A DNA stretch of 64,000 nucleotides from Zygaena filipendulae (taxonomy: Eukaryota > Arthropoda > Insecta > Lepidoptera > Zygaenidae), in contig OU015657.1 of assembly GCA_907165275.2 (NCBI GenBank), positions 13,477,001 through 13,541,000 on the forward strand, written 5' to 3'. The translations under genes and the position numbers were made by a program. Positions within the stretch are counted from its first letter, which is position 1. Every line of letters starts with the position of its first letter. The notes beneath the pieces are model-generated. The model did not search any database, had not been told where the DNA came from, and was given only the letters and a program-made list of their open reading frames with translations. Shown here in pieces: positions 34,701-47,077 of this stretch.

Positions 34701-34871
34701 GCGTTGCCGCACCTGCAAGAACAACTTCCACTACGAGTGCTTGGTGAGTGTCGCGTGTGTGTCCGTGTGTCCGCCCTTTAGCCCGCCTGTAGCCCCGCCC
34801 TCTGTCCGCAGCGCAAGTGGTTCATGACGAGCAACAAGTCGCTCTGCCCGCTGTGCCGCTCCTCCTTCTGA
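22767..34871 (+). CDS. LTN1: E3 ubiquitin-protein ligase Listerin
   Basis: A complete 23-exon model of 5520 nt (1839 aa plus stop). Exons: 22767-22814, 22940-23152, 24197-24328, 25138-25272, 25854-25966, 27182-27418, 27508-27712, 27799-27865, 27947-28064, 28144-28936, 29464-29838, 29911-30038, 30126-30954, 31369-31620, 31709-31914, 32009-32201, 32297-32483, 32575-32790, 32877-33054, 33206-33349, 33646-33976, 34384-34743, 34812-34871. Every junction has GT/AG ends and the phase closes throughout. The N-terminus MGGKSKQSQRTKNNAR is the listerin signature; the middle is a long helical, HEAT-like solenoid. The C-terminus is a RING-CH domain with zinc ligands at about C1789, C1792, C1808, C1811, H1816, C1819, C1832 and C1835. 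Listerin binds the 60S subunit and ubiquitinates stalled nascent chains (ribosome-associated quality control). Oddities: very GC-rich Ala/Arg/Gly codons, an 18-aa repeat at about residues 983-1090, and a weak GTCGGT donor after exon 4. AATAAA is at 34975. Confidence 0.95.
23476..24126. repeat. Element with 15-bp terminal inverted repeats, Helitron nested inside
   Basis: GCGCGCTCCACATTC at 23476-23490 is repeated as its exact reverse complement at 24112-24126. Both ends continue with related CTC/GCGAG words. A complete Helitron (23692-23889) lies inside. No clear target duplication was found, and the right end stops only 70 bp before LTN1 exon 3. Confidence 0.45.
23692..23889 (+). mobile_element. 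Short non-autonomous Helitron in LTN1 intron 2
   Basis: TCCTACTATATTATAAATG at the start, a CCGCGGGTGAAACCGC hairpin region and CAGCTAG at the end. It is flanked by A (23691) and T (23890). Confidence 0.8.
24412..24605 (+). mobile_element. Short non-autonomous Helitron in LTN1 intron 3
   Basis: TCCTTAGTATTATAAATGCG at the start and CAGCTAG at the end, with A and T flanks. It contains the CGGCCCAACCGATCAC subfamily segment rather than the CACGCAAAAACGG segment of the copies at 2177 and 23692. Confidence 0.75.
24745..24906 (+). mobile_element. Helitron 3' end, second subfamily
   Basis: It ends in GGGTGAAACCGCCGGGCACAG then CTAG followed by T. The upstream words CTCCGAAACGGTTAGACCGA and GATTTTCACTTTGGAGTTC are shared with 35790-35950 and 57725-57905. 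The 5' end is not clear. Confidence 0.55.
25651..25712 (+). repeat. Truncated retroposon tail (GTAGCAGTTGATTTTCC family)
   Basis: Shares TTTTTGTAGCAGTTGATTTT, then CCGAATAAA and an A-rich end, with pieces at 45846-45881, 48768-48807 and 50968-51016. It looks like the 3' end of a retroposon copied in severely 5'-truncated form. Confidence 0.55.
25967..26480 (+). repeat. G-rich minisatellite in LTN1 intron 5
   Basis: About 510 bp of GGGGAGCGGGCAGA-like units begin right at the donor of exon 5. The last part is a higher-order repeat with period 63 bp: CATCGGGGAGTGGGGAG recurs at 26214, 26277, 26340 and 26403. The purine-rich strand has many G-runs. Because 63 is divisible by three, long spurious ORFs exist in several frames on both strands. 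Confidence 0.85.
26530..27180. other. LTN1 intron 5 remainder, no feature recognised
   Basis: AT-rich DNA that ends at the exon 6 acceptor TGCGCAG. I see no coding segment or complete element in it. Confidence 0.5.
29197..29352 (-). repeat. Antisense LTR relic in LTN1 intron 10
   Basis: The reverse complement of this segment matches roughly the first 165 bp of the LTR at 13943-14362, with scattered substitutions. It includes the GCGCAATGCATACAAAACAC and TTCTATTCTAGAAACGTTC words. It is therefore an older, truncated relative of the intact retrotransposon in the opposite orientation, about 110 bp before LTN1 exon 11. Confidence 0.85.
30509..30835 (+). repeat. In-frame 54-bp coding minisatellite of LTN1 exon 13
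   Basis: Six tandem units of 54 bp each encode 18 residues around the core ESGEKQPGGESEEERAS. The period is exact (for example GAGAGTGAGG at 30541 and 30595), with few unit differences. It forms an acidic, glycine-rich, probably disordered linker of about 108 residues in the middle of Listerin. Confidence 0.9.
31921..31955 (+). repeat. (GGGGC)7 in LTN1 intron 15
   Basis: Seven perfect GGGGC units start six bases after the GTGAGC donor of exon 15, within an intron of only 94 bp. The G-runs could form a quadruplex on the transcript. Confidence 0.9.
34053..34352 (+). mobile_element. 5'-truncated non-LTR retrotransposon copy in LTN1 intron 21
   Basis: About 300 bp matching the 3' end of the LINE at 58085-59487: shared GGGCGAACTT, CACCCATGTACCGAATGTGT, CCTCGAGAAGGTCGTACAC and CCAGTTTGGTGAACCTTAAA, then an A-rich tail. 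An internal block of roughly 30 bp is missing relative to the longer copy. The tail ends 31 bp before LTN1 exon 22. Confidence 0.8.
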
Positions 34872-35296
34872 CCGCGCCCGGCGCTGGACGACCGGCTGCA
34901 GTCGACGATCTTATTGTTATTCTATTTTAAATTGTTATGTAACATCTTAAAATATACATTTTAATCAAATCAATAATAAAATATGTAAAAAATATTATGT
35001 ATTTATAAATATGTCTCATCTTCTCATCGAGTGGTGAATAATAGTTTCTTTGTAGGTATAATATATATATATATTATTCCTCTCCTGTTAATATTGTAAC
35101 TCGGACTTTCATTTCTGTTCTTTGATTCGATGGAAGGCAATTTTTTATAGACTTATAAATTAATTATTATTAAAATTTATGACTTATAAATTAAAAAAAA
35201 AAAAAAAATTATTTACGTAGGTACCTAATCCCTTGATACAAAACTGCTAAGCTTGTTTCTAAAGCTAACTTACCCAGTATAATACTTCTATATAAG
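34872..35296. other. LTN1 3' UTR and intergenic DNA
   Basis: The polyadenylation signal AATAAA is at 34975-34980. An A15-type homopolymer near 35194-35208 and otherwise AT-rich sequence follow. No gene. Confidence 0.6.
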
Positions 35297-35696
35297 ATGT
35301 GGTAAAATTAGCTGCAAATATTTACAGGGTTGAAAGTATACATGTTCACAAAATAAAAAAAATAAAAAATAAACAAAATTACTTTTTTTTTTCAATTAAA
35401 ATAAATCAATCAAAAAGAAAACAACCTGTGTGGGCATCGCGCGCCGGTATCTTAAGGTCAACGACCTCGGTGGAGCTAAACAGCTGATGCATCGCTCGCC
35501 GTGTGCGTGGTGCGTGCCTTGTATAATACGTATTAGTGAGCTACGTGTATTGTGTACCTTATCAATGTAGTTGTAATGTTTTTTATTGAATTTATTTTCC
35601 TCATATTTTGAAAAACTACCAAACTATATGTTAATAACATACGTTATAACGTATACTTTCAGCCCTGTCAATATTTGCAGCTAATTTTAACCACAT
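35297..35696. mobile_element. MITE with about 45-bp terminal inverted repeats
   Basis: A 400-bp element. The left end ATGTGGTAAAATTAGCTGCA and the right end, reversed, ATGTGGTTAAAATTAGCTGC continue to match through GCAAATATT and GAAAGTATAC. The interior has no coding capacity. The target duplication is unclear. Confidence 0.7.
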
Positions 35697-35789
35697 GTAT
35701 AAATGAACCGCCGAAATATAATATGTAAACGCATAACTTCCTCGACTACACCTAATTGGATAATTCTTTTTTATTGTTCGAAAAGAAGT

Positions 35790-35950
35790 TTGCAGTTCCT
35801 ACGGGAATTCCGACTCTTGCGGTGGATCTCCGAAACTGTTGGACCAATTTTGAAGGGACTTTCACTTCCAATTAGCTAATGGTATAAGGAGTAATATTAA
35901 GCTACTTTGGAGTTCCTGCGAAAATTCCGAAACTCACGCGCGGCAAGGTT
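35790..35950 (+). repeat. Decayed Helitron-type repeat
   Basis: Shares GGATCTCCGAAACTGTTGGA, TGAAGGGACTTTCACTT and CTACTTTGGAGTTCCTGCG words with the elements ending at 24906 and about 57905. The terminal CTAG is lost. Confidence 0.45.
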
Positions 35951-37483
35951 AGTATTAAATAAATATTTTGTAGAAGTTGATTTATTTATTGGAGAACAAG
36001 TGCAAAACAATTTGTAATACAGTTAGCTTATGCCCTAAAGTTGCCCACAAATTATAAAAAAAATCATTTATTTATTCAAAAAAACGACCAACACAGCATA
36101 CACCGTAACATTGGTAGTTCATAGACATTGTTGTAATAAAAAAATTTAATCCCTTCGCTTTATAAACTAGTGAACATAATATATATCTATACCTAGTATA
36201 ATATATTATGTAATTCTATATAGTAGGTGTTGGATCCTTGTATTTATTTCTGTTGTGGGTAGATATAATTCACCACTAATTTTTGGTCACCTTCACTCTC
36301 GACGACGTCGGGAGTCCGTCGCCGTGCGCCGCACAGACAACACTCAAACGTTTCGTGTGCTGTGTCTCTCGTCATTTTCGTTATATCGTCTTGCTAATAC
36401 AACTAATTGGTAATTCATCCATCAAGTAAACAATCTGAACTAGCCGTGCTATCGTGCCTGTGCAAAACCAAGGAGATCAAGACCCTCAATTTACCATCCT
36501 GCCGGTTCCACTGCAGTACTCGCCTGCTTCTCTGACGCCCATTGCTTCTCGTACGAGTTGATAGTGGATTGAAGGTTAGTGATGCTTTCTCTCACAGCGA
36601 TTTACATGCAAGGGTTCGATCTATTTCCTACTAAAATCTAATATCTATATTTAATTACAACTTATACAGTCCACTTCTGAATTTATGAACCAGCACTCTT
36701 TGTGCACAATCGCACAGTAGGTATATACTTACAGTTATAGATCAAATGAGTATGTTTTTTATTTTTAGCTTTTTAGTTTTGTGTTTTTAGAAGTCGGTTT
36801 TAAATTTTTTGTTAATTCAAATTAAGATATAGCGCATTTAAGTTTAGAAGTGGGAGGTAGTGAAGTCAACTACGTATACTGTACAGCAGGGCGTGACGTC
36901 ACGCGACATTTCGATGTAACGCCATTAATTTTGATTACCATCGTAAAAATAGAAAAAAGCGTGTCCAGTATTCTTTATTAATCTCCATGAAGGACTAAGA
37001 AACCAAAAATTTAGCCATCTATGATCTAGCCTATTATTTTGTGATAATTTTATCGTACCTACAATAAATCGGTTAGAGCTTCCGAGTACCAAACAGGGCC
37101 CTTATTCACCATGACCATAGCACGAGGTTAGATAACGCGCCACAAACATTGTTTTTTCCCTGGTGTTCAAAGATACATTTATATCGTGTCATTTGGCATA
37201 CAGAATATTAATTTCTAATATTTTACCATCTGGAGCGTTTTGGATTGTTTTGGGATGCGCTTTATGGACAAGGAATGTTTTGGTCATAGCGAACAAGGAC
37301 CCACGTGTATCTGTGCGAGGTAGGAGCAACAAAAGACTTTTGTTTTCATTAAAACTATATTTTATTTTTGCCAAAAGAATACAGCAAAAATATTAATTAC
37401 TTAATATAATATGTACGAGTATATTACACAACAAATAAACATTATTATGACACAAACGTCAAATCTTTAGAACTATAAACCTA
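35951..37483. other. Intergenic DNA with a CRE-MITE relic
   Basis: No gene recognised. About 36826-37015 is a decayed copy of the MITE at 39972-40294, with TGACGTCA at 36894-36901. The rest is AT-rich, with a moderately GC-balanced patch at 36290-36560 of unknown meaning. Confidence 0.5.
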
Positions 37484-37680
37484 CTAACTGTTCCGCGCGG
37501 TTTCATTTGCGTAAATTTCGGAATTCCCGCGTGAATTTTAGGATAAAAATACCCCGTGAAGTTCCTACCTTATGTCCTTCCCTGTATCCTTAACGTGTAT
37601 GCGAAACTTCACGAGGATCGGATGAGGTGTTAAGGCTTGAAAGCGTAAAAAACAAACTCACATTCGTATCACTACATAGT
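37484..37680 (-). mobile_element. Decayed Helitron, reversed
   Basis: Reads in reverse as a Helitron of the 24412-24605 subfamily: GTTCCGCGCGGTTTC near its 3' end, TATGTCCTTCCCTGTATCC and AAACTTCACGAGGATCGG within. The terminal CTAG has mutated to CTAA. Confidence 0.6.
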
Positions 37681-37684
37681 ATAA

Positions 37685-38046
37685 GGCCCTACGCATTAAC
37701 AGTCCGCCTGCAGTCTGGTCCTATCGGTTGGCCTGCCGTTCATGATCTGCATAGCCCACACATTATAGCGATTACTGCCTGCCGGCAATGGTCGAATACC
37801 GGCTTTGAGTCTACACTCTGCTGCACTGGCAGGCGGCAATCGACAGTTTCACCCTGAATACTGAATAGCGGCTGTCCGGCCGATACCTGTCACGCAGGCC
37901 TGTGACGCAAGCAGCCACACGCTCTGGGTTCGCATTGGCCATCAGTCCAAAACCTTCAGGGGAACTGTGACTCTGTGATCTATTGAAATATTGAAATTAA
38001 CTGACAGGCTGATATCCGCCGACGGACTGTTAATGTGTGGGGCCCT
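37685..38046 (-). mobile_element. Harbinger-type MITE, copy 2
   Basis: 362 bp, homologous to 20449-20807 in the opposite orientation, with terminal GTTAATGTGTGGGGCCCT and TAA flanks at 37682-37684 and 38047-38049. Its left end has lost a base or two of the terminal repeat. Confidence 0.75.
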
Positions 38047-38049
38047 TAA

Positions 38050-38238
38050 AACAAAGTCGCTTTCTTTGTCCCTATATCCCTATGTATGCTTAAATCTTTA
38101 AAACTACACAACGGATTTTGATGCGGTTTTCACCAATAGATAGAGTGATTCATGAGGAAGGTTTATAACTATATTTTATCCTGGAATTCCCGCGGGAACT
38201 CCGAAATTACCGCGGGTGAAACCGCGCGGGTCAGCTAG
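38050..38238 (+). mobile_element. Helitron 3' part, CGGATTTTGATGCGG subfamily
   Basis: Contains ACGGATTTTGATGCGGTTTT, GATAGAGTGATTCATGAGG, CCCGCGGGAACTCCGAAATT and a terminal CAGCTAG followed by T. The 5' end abuts the MITE copy 2. Confidence 0.65.
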
Positions 38239-38368
38239 TATACATATACGAGTAATATACTAACTAGTAAGGAGTAGGTACGTATCTACATCATTCGTTA
38301 GCTATGCATAACATTTCAACTAGTGGGCGTGCACGGGGGCCGGGTGGGGGCGGCGGGGCGGGGGGCGG

Positions 38369-41300
38369 CTAGCGCGGCTGCAGGCGGCTGATCCAGTCCA
38401 CGTCCTCGTAGAAGCGCGGGTCGCTGACGCGCAGCGCCGTGCGCTTGTAGTAGAAGTAGTACCACGGCGACACTGCGCACACACACACACACACACAACC
38501 ACTGAGGGGCCACTCTGCTCACACAAAACCGCCCCACTGGCCACTGCCCCTCCGACGGCACTCAGGCAACAAACCAGAGAGAGATATGACGTGCATTATT
38601 ATTTCATAGCCTTCATCTGCGGTGATTACAGAGTTTCCGCGGGAATTCCGAGTTACAACGTAGGCTATATGTTACTCAGGGATAATGTAGCATTCTAATG
38701 GTGAAAGAATTTTTGAAATCAGTCCAATAGTTTTTGAGTTAAATCGTTACAAACAGACAACAAATCAAACCTTTCCCCTTTACAATATTAGTTAAGATTT
38801 CTAAACGTCATGAATTATGAGTTGTCATTACAAGACTGGTCAGCTAGAAGTCTCCCCCTCGCTCTAGATAAAGTCCCTAGTTACCTACGTCGATGCCTCT
38901 CCTCCCCCACATAAATATGTAGTACTTGTGTCGTGGTGTGGCGCGGTTTTGTGGTTTGCCTGAACAGAATCGACCCCGAAATCATCACGATAGCAGACAG
39001 CAGGAGCGCCGCCTGCCGCCCACGGATATGCCACATGGAGGGAAAGTACCTTGAATATTGTAGATGGAACATTTTACTGAAAGAAGACATTATTTGAATT
39101 TAAAAAAACAATTTAAACTGCATTCATACCTAGATATTTAAATAATTTTAACATTTTTAATACAAATTTTCAGTTGTATGTACTTACGCCTATGTCAGCT
39201 TTTCATTTTTCTGAACAAAATTATGTTTTATTTTTGACATTATGTTATTTAGCAATAAATAATCCTTATGATGAAGCCTTTCGATCGGTATAATAAAGCT
39301 TCTCTCTCTGATTATTATTTTCCTCATGTAACGGGTTCGACTCCTGGTTCAACCATGTACTTAATTATTTAAATATCTATGAATGCATTTTGAATCGTTT
39401 TTTTAATTCAAATGCCTTCTTTCAGTAAAACGATCCATCTAACGCGGCGCGTCGGACGCCCTGTATAGTGTATAGGTATTAGGTAGGTACTTATGATACT
39501 GACCACCCAGATTTAGGATTCCCAGATGTTTGTTGGCGGTGGGAATCGAACTCACGACGTCTAGCGAAGCAGTCGGATTCGCTAACCCCTAGACGCAATG
39601 CTCGGGCGCGCGATACGTCGGCCGTCGCGACTCGAACAGTCAGTGGTCAGTTGGTCACTCACGGCATCGGTGCAGCGTGAAGAGCGCGGCGAGCGCGGGG
39701 TCCGCGGCGGGGGCGGGGGCGGGGGCGGCGGCGGCGGCGGGCTCGGGCTGCGCCCAGCGCGCGCGCAGCCACGCCGCGTGCAGCGCCAGGCTGGCGGCCG
39801 CGTACAGCGCGCTGGCCAGGCCCGCGCCCCGGAACCGCCGCGACACCACCTCCAACAGCCCCGCCTGCCCCACACAGGCACACACACACGTAATGCACTA
39901 CTAGGTACACGTCGGTGACCAGACCCTGAGGCCAAATTGATGAACATCACGTAGCGTAGTGACGAAAAATAGGCTAGTTTCCTGGGTAAAAAAATCGAAA
40001 TTCTATTTAGTCCGTCAGTTAGATAATAAAAAAATAAAAGACACGTATTTTTTGCTTTTTTAAAATAATGGAAATATGCATAGATAAAGCGCATTAAAGT
40101 TTAGGGTGGGGGACTCGTGATGTCACAGCTCGCTATAACGTGCGAACAAACTGTAGCGAGGCGTGACGTCATGTGAAATTTCGACTTGATATATCTCCGT
40201 TATTTTTTGGTTACATAAAAAATAAAAAAATACGTGTCCAATATTTTTTAATAATCTACAAAACAGACTAAAAAAAAAATTTAGGAAACTAGCCTATTGG
40301 GACATTTAATTGGACGATTTTTCGTGACCACGTGAGTCGTGACACGACGATTCGTTTCTTAGTTTTCTATGCGTTGTCAACTTGACTAAGGGGACAGAAC
40401 AGCCAACCACAAAACTACCAACTCTCGCTTTAATAAAAAGCTCCCCACATGCAATACGATACGACATAGGTACGATATCGAGACTCCCATACTCGCATTA
40501 ATCCAATATCGACTTTCGCGTCGCATCAACCGAGGGACGTACCTACATTTATGTACCTACGTATGTTCCTATATCGTATACGTATACATGTCCGGCTAAA
40601 CCTGGACACCCGGCAACCCTAGATGCGGTTCTGTGTCTGCGAGAGCATGCTACAATGGATAGTTTCGACCTTCGACGTACTTGGGCCAATAACATTGTCC
40701 ATAATTATTATTGAGTAGGGACAATACTATTTAATAATTAGTTATTAATAATTACTAGTTAATTGTTATTGCTTAGTGTATTTGTACGACTGACGTATTT
40801 ACGTCGAAACTACTTATTCACTCTCATTTTAGTGCATGACTTTGACGGGACGAACGTCCAACTCCAGATGGACCATGAATAAGGCGTTATTCCAGGCGCG
40901 GTTCGAAGGGGGCACGAGGGACATGACACCCCCCCCCCCCCCAATGTGCAATATATTATATTATCAGTGACCCCCCCCCCCCCCCCCCAAATTTCAGAGG
41001 GCGACCTTAGTAACTCCCGCCAAAATTTCAGCCTGCGACCGCGCCTGCGTTTACCCTATAACAATGTTATTCCTTTTGCAAATAAAATAATAGGGTAATA
41101 ATTTAAATGTTGTCCCCGTATTAGCTGGTCCACAGGTGGAGAATCCATTATAGTCGATCATTAGGTACTTATTAATACAAATATACAAATGCCTCACTTG
41201 AAACAAGTATGTTGAGAAGAAAGTCATGAGCATGATGGTAATGGATAGAACCAAAAACAAATCTTGAAATCTGAAACAAATAGAATAAAATCTAATTGAG

Positions 41301-41716
41301 TAGGTACCTACCTTATTTCTACGTAGTTTGTGGCATGTAACCACGTAACTACCTAGTCCTCGCGCTAATTACATTGCAAAACACTACATTTTTAGAATAA
41401 GTAACTTCAATAACATTGGACATTCTGATAGATACCTAATTAATAATACGTGATAATAATAACACACTTCCTTCAAAAGTATGAGAAAATTTTTCTCCAA
41501 ACACAAAATAAGTAGGTAAGCAACGTAATAAATAATTATCATGTAGGTACGGTAAGTCATTGTAATTACCGATAAAATTATTACTTACATAAATAAAACG
41601 AGCAGCCCATCACGTTTCCTTGGAAACAAACTGATGCAGTTAAATAATAAATCACAAAACATAAATATTAGTTGTAAAAATAAACACAATGTATATTTCG
41701 GGGTGGATAACTTCAT
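38369..41716 (-). CDS. TMEM138: Transmembrane protein 138 (ciliary)
   Basis: Four exons on the minus strand: 41716-41589, 41270-41198, 39864-39663 and 38472-38369. The 507 nt encode 168 aa plus stop, close to the roughly 160 aa usual for the family. All junctions are GT/AG and phases fit (2, 0, 1). The start is the ATG at 41716 rather than the longer open frame upstream, because MKLSTPKYTLCLFLQLIF aligns with the family N-terminus. Four hydrophobic segments are visible: about 8-27, 46-66, 80-98 and 118-140. Family signatures are the LVLFIFQDL segment across the first junction, FQAGLLEVV, and YYFYYKRTALRVSDPRFYED near the C-terminus. TMEM138 is needed for cilium assembly and is a Joubert syndrome gene in humans. 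An unusual Pro/Ala-rich insert (about residues 105-120) lies between segments 3 and 4. It converges with LTN1 and diverges from NKAP. Confidence 0.9.
39470..39606 (-). repeat. tRNA-derived SINE-like fragment in TMEM138 intron
   Basis: On the minus strand an A-box-like TTAGCGAATCCG (39585-39574) and a B-box-like GTTCGATTCC (39551-39542) are spaced as in a tRNA promoter. The sequence does not fold into a complete tRNA, so it is more likely a SINE head than a tRNA gene. Confidence 0.5.
39972..40294. mobile_element. Tc1/mariner-type MITE carrying CRE motifs
   Basis: A 323-bp element with terminal inverted repeats GGCTAGTTTCCT at the left and AGGAAACTAGCC at the right, each flanked by TA. It contains a perfect TGACGTCA (40164-40171). 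Decayed relatives with the same motif lie at about 6425-6690 and 36826-37015, and a fragment at about 44205-44283. Confidence 0.75.
40929..40988 (+). repeat. Two poly-C tracts
   Basis: C14 at 40929-40942 and C18 at 40971-40988 are separated by 28 bp of AT-rich DNA, in the first part of TMEM138 intron 2. Confidence 0.9.
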
Positions 41717-42557
41717 TATGTAGCATAAAAGAAACAAACTGTTCCTATAGAATAAAATCAAGTTTGTGGCTATCAACTTGCTATCAAAATTTAGGAAAAA
41801 CTCTTCGAATCGACCGCACAAAGCAAGAGAATGCGCAGGCGTGAGATCATAGAGACGTAAGATCATGGGATTGGATTCTTTTCTATTGCGCAATAAGAAA
41901 ACAAAATCAAACAGTAAACGACTGTATTTAAAGAAACTTTAACTGCGTTGATTAACTTATCTAAATACTTAAACATTTTACATTCCTTTTTTAATCACAA
42001 TCATCTTTTCATTTCCTCGCTTTAATTAATCATAAATAATGGTTTTCTGACTTGTATTCTGTAAAAGCATCGAAATGCATCTCACCAATGCATTGAGATG
42101 TAAATAATTTCAGAAGAAAAATACTACTAAATTAGCTGTATGGACTTAGCTTTCTTTGCCTTTCCCATCGGGTTAATTAAAAAAAAAAGAGTGAAATTTC
42201 TTTTTCCTTCCCCATTGGGGTAAATAAAAAAAAAAATTAAAAAAAATGGATGGTCAGTAAAGTAAATAATAATAAACAGAACGTAGGTAATAAATATTCA
42301 GTGATTAGTCGCTTATCCGGTATCAATCTGTGAAATTAACTAGACTCATATATGTCTAGTTAATTTGTGGACTCATGTCTGTATCAATCGAGTCGACACT
42401 CTATACTCGACGCACGTAGGCAGTGATTATTATCTTTGTCTCGACGCATGGACAAATATAGTCTTTTTAGCTTTTGTACAAAAGGTGTGTGTATTTTACA
42501 TGATAGCATAGATCCATAATAACGCTTTGTTTGGTGGCGGAGTCGGACGGTTGTGAG
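41717..42557. promoter_or_regulatory. Divergent TMEM138/NKAP intergenic region
   Basis: 841 bp separate the two start codons, which face away from each other, so this must hold both promoters. It includes an A-tailed retroposon fragment at about 42068-42240 (ATCTCACCAATGCATT ... CCCCATTGGGG plus A-runs). I cannot point to a TATA box with confidence. Confidence 0.5.
42068..42240 (+). repeat. A-tailed retroposon fragment
   Basis: Matches 51868-51990: shared CACCAATGCATT, AGATGTAAATAA, AAAATACTACT, GCTGTATGGACTTA and TTTGCCTT, then A-runs. The terminal CTTCCCCATTGGGGTAAA-like piece occurs twice in this copy. Confidence 0.6.
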
Positions 42558-45712
<3,155 letters not shown>

Positions 45713-45845
45713 ACGGGGGGCCGCCGCCTAGCCCACCGATTACAGAGTTCCAGAGTCCCGAGTTTGCTTTTCTATCACTGGTCGACTTTTTTGTTTGACA
45801 CTTAAATGTTTATTAATGTTCATATAGGTATGTATATAATATTAT

Positions 45846-45881
45846 GTAGCAGTTGATTTTCCGAATAAAATAAAAATAAAA
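45846..45881 (+). repeat. Truncated retroposon tail supplying an AATAAA
   Basis: GTAGCAGTTGATTTTCCGAA followed by TAAAATAAAAATAAAA, the same tail as at 25651 and 48768. Its AATAAA at 45864-45869 is the first polyadenylation signal after the NKAP stop. Confidence 0.55.
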
Positions 45882-47077
45882 TCATGCAATTGTCTTTACT
45901 CTGCTATCAAAAATTATATCGATTCAGTAAGTTTTTAACTCGATGGTGTTGATTAAACGATTCCGTTGAAAACAGCAGACTCGGAGCCTGATACGGGTGC
46001 AACCCGGCCATATTGTCGCAGCCGCGCAAGTCAGTGACCGCTCTCTTGTTTATGAGCGAGATCACTCTGAACGTTGATGCCGAAACTTTAGGAAATAAAA
46101 AGACGTGTTTATACTTTTTAAATCAGTAAAAATGTTATAATAAAAATACATTGTAAATCCAAGTATTGTTTATTTTTTACCTAATATTTAAAACTTTTTA
46201 CGCCTAAGCGTTAATCAATTTAACATTTTTCTATTTATTTATTTTTACATTATTAACATGAAGTCTCGTAGAACTACTATTTACATGATATACATTAGAG
46301 GCACCTCTAAACAGCAAATTAGGACGCAGTGGAGGCGCGGCCGTGGCTGGGCTGGGAGTTACAAGAATTTAGAAGTCTGGTTCCAAATTTTTTATGGGTC
46401 GAAATTGTGCCCATAGCTTTTATTTTTATTTACAAAAGGCGTACTTAATACCACAGTGGTATTTCTGCCAGTCAACCTTTAGATAGTACAGAGTTCACCT
46501 GGTTGTGCATTTAACAGATAATTTCAGTTGGTGACAGTTGGTGGTGAATGTCGACTGAGCTTCTCAAATCATATAACTAAAACTAAAAATCATATTCATA
46601 ATTACTTTTTTGTCCAAAACTCTTTATACATTTTACACTTTTTATCTATTTGTGAATTCCGCGAATGGCTGTTGTCTGCCATTTTATATATTATTTTTGA
46701 TACATTAGCCGCAAGGTTTTCCCTCCAAAATAAAAATAAATAAATAAAATAGCTAATCTGTCCTCTTTATAATATTAGTATAGATTATACACAAGAAAAC
46801 ACACCCAGTCATAAACAGCGAAAAAATTAATATAAAATCTTCAGCACCATTCCATTTGCAACACTACTTTTACCGCACCCACTAGGGTTTTTTTTCGAAA
46901 TTGCTATCACAAGCCGAATTAAAATGTTGAAAATCCTATATTTTCGTATTATCAGTATTGTGATATTCCACGTTAGGCCACAAGGTGCAAAGTTTATATG
47001 ACTGTTGTGCTCCGTCGCGCTATTGTTTCGTAGCGATAGTAGAGTGATATACTCCGGCCGGGCGCGGCCCGCGGGGC
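45882..47077. other. Region between convergent NKAP and GABPB genes
   Basis: AT-rich, no gene. A reversed Helitron 5' end (TATAATATTAGTATAGATT) is at about 46770-46788. Confidence 0.55.

Noticed and set aside
38881..39090. 69-codon minus-strand ORF with a hydrophobic stretch
   Set aside because: It lies in a TMEM138 intron, is not flanked by fitting splice sites, and matches no part of the TMEM138 family.
39530..39606. tRNA gene on the minus strand
   Set aside because: Only promoter-like A and B boxes are present. The acceptor and anticodon stems do not form, so a SINE head is likelier.
41717..41893. Longer N-terminus of TMEM138 from the upstream open frame
   Set aside because: Similarity to the family begins at the Met at 41716. 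The upstream residues look like untranslated sequence read in frame.
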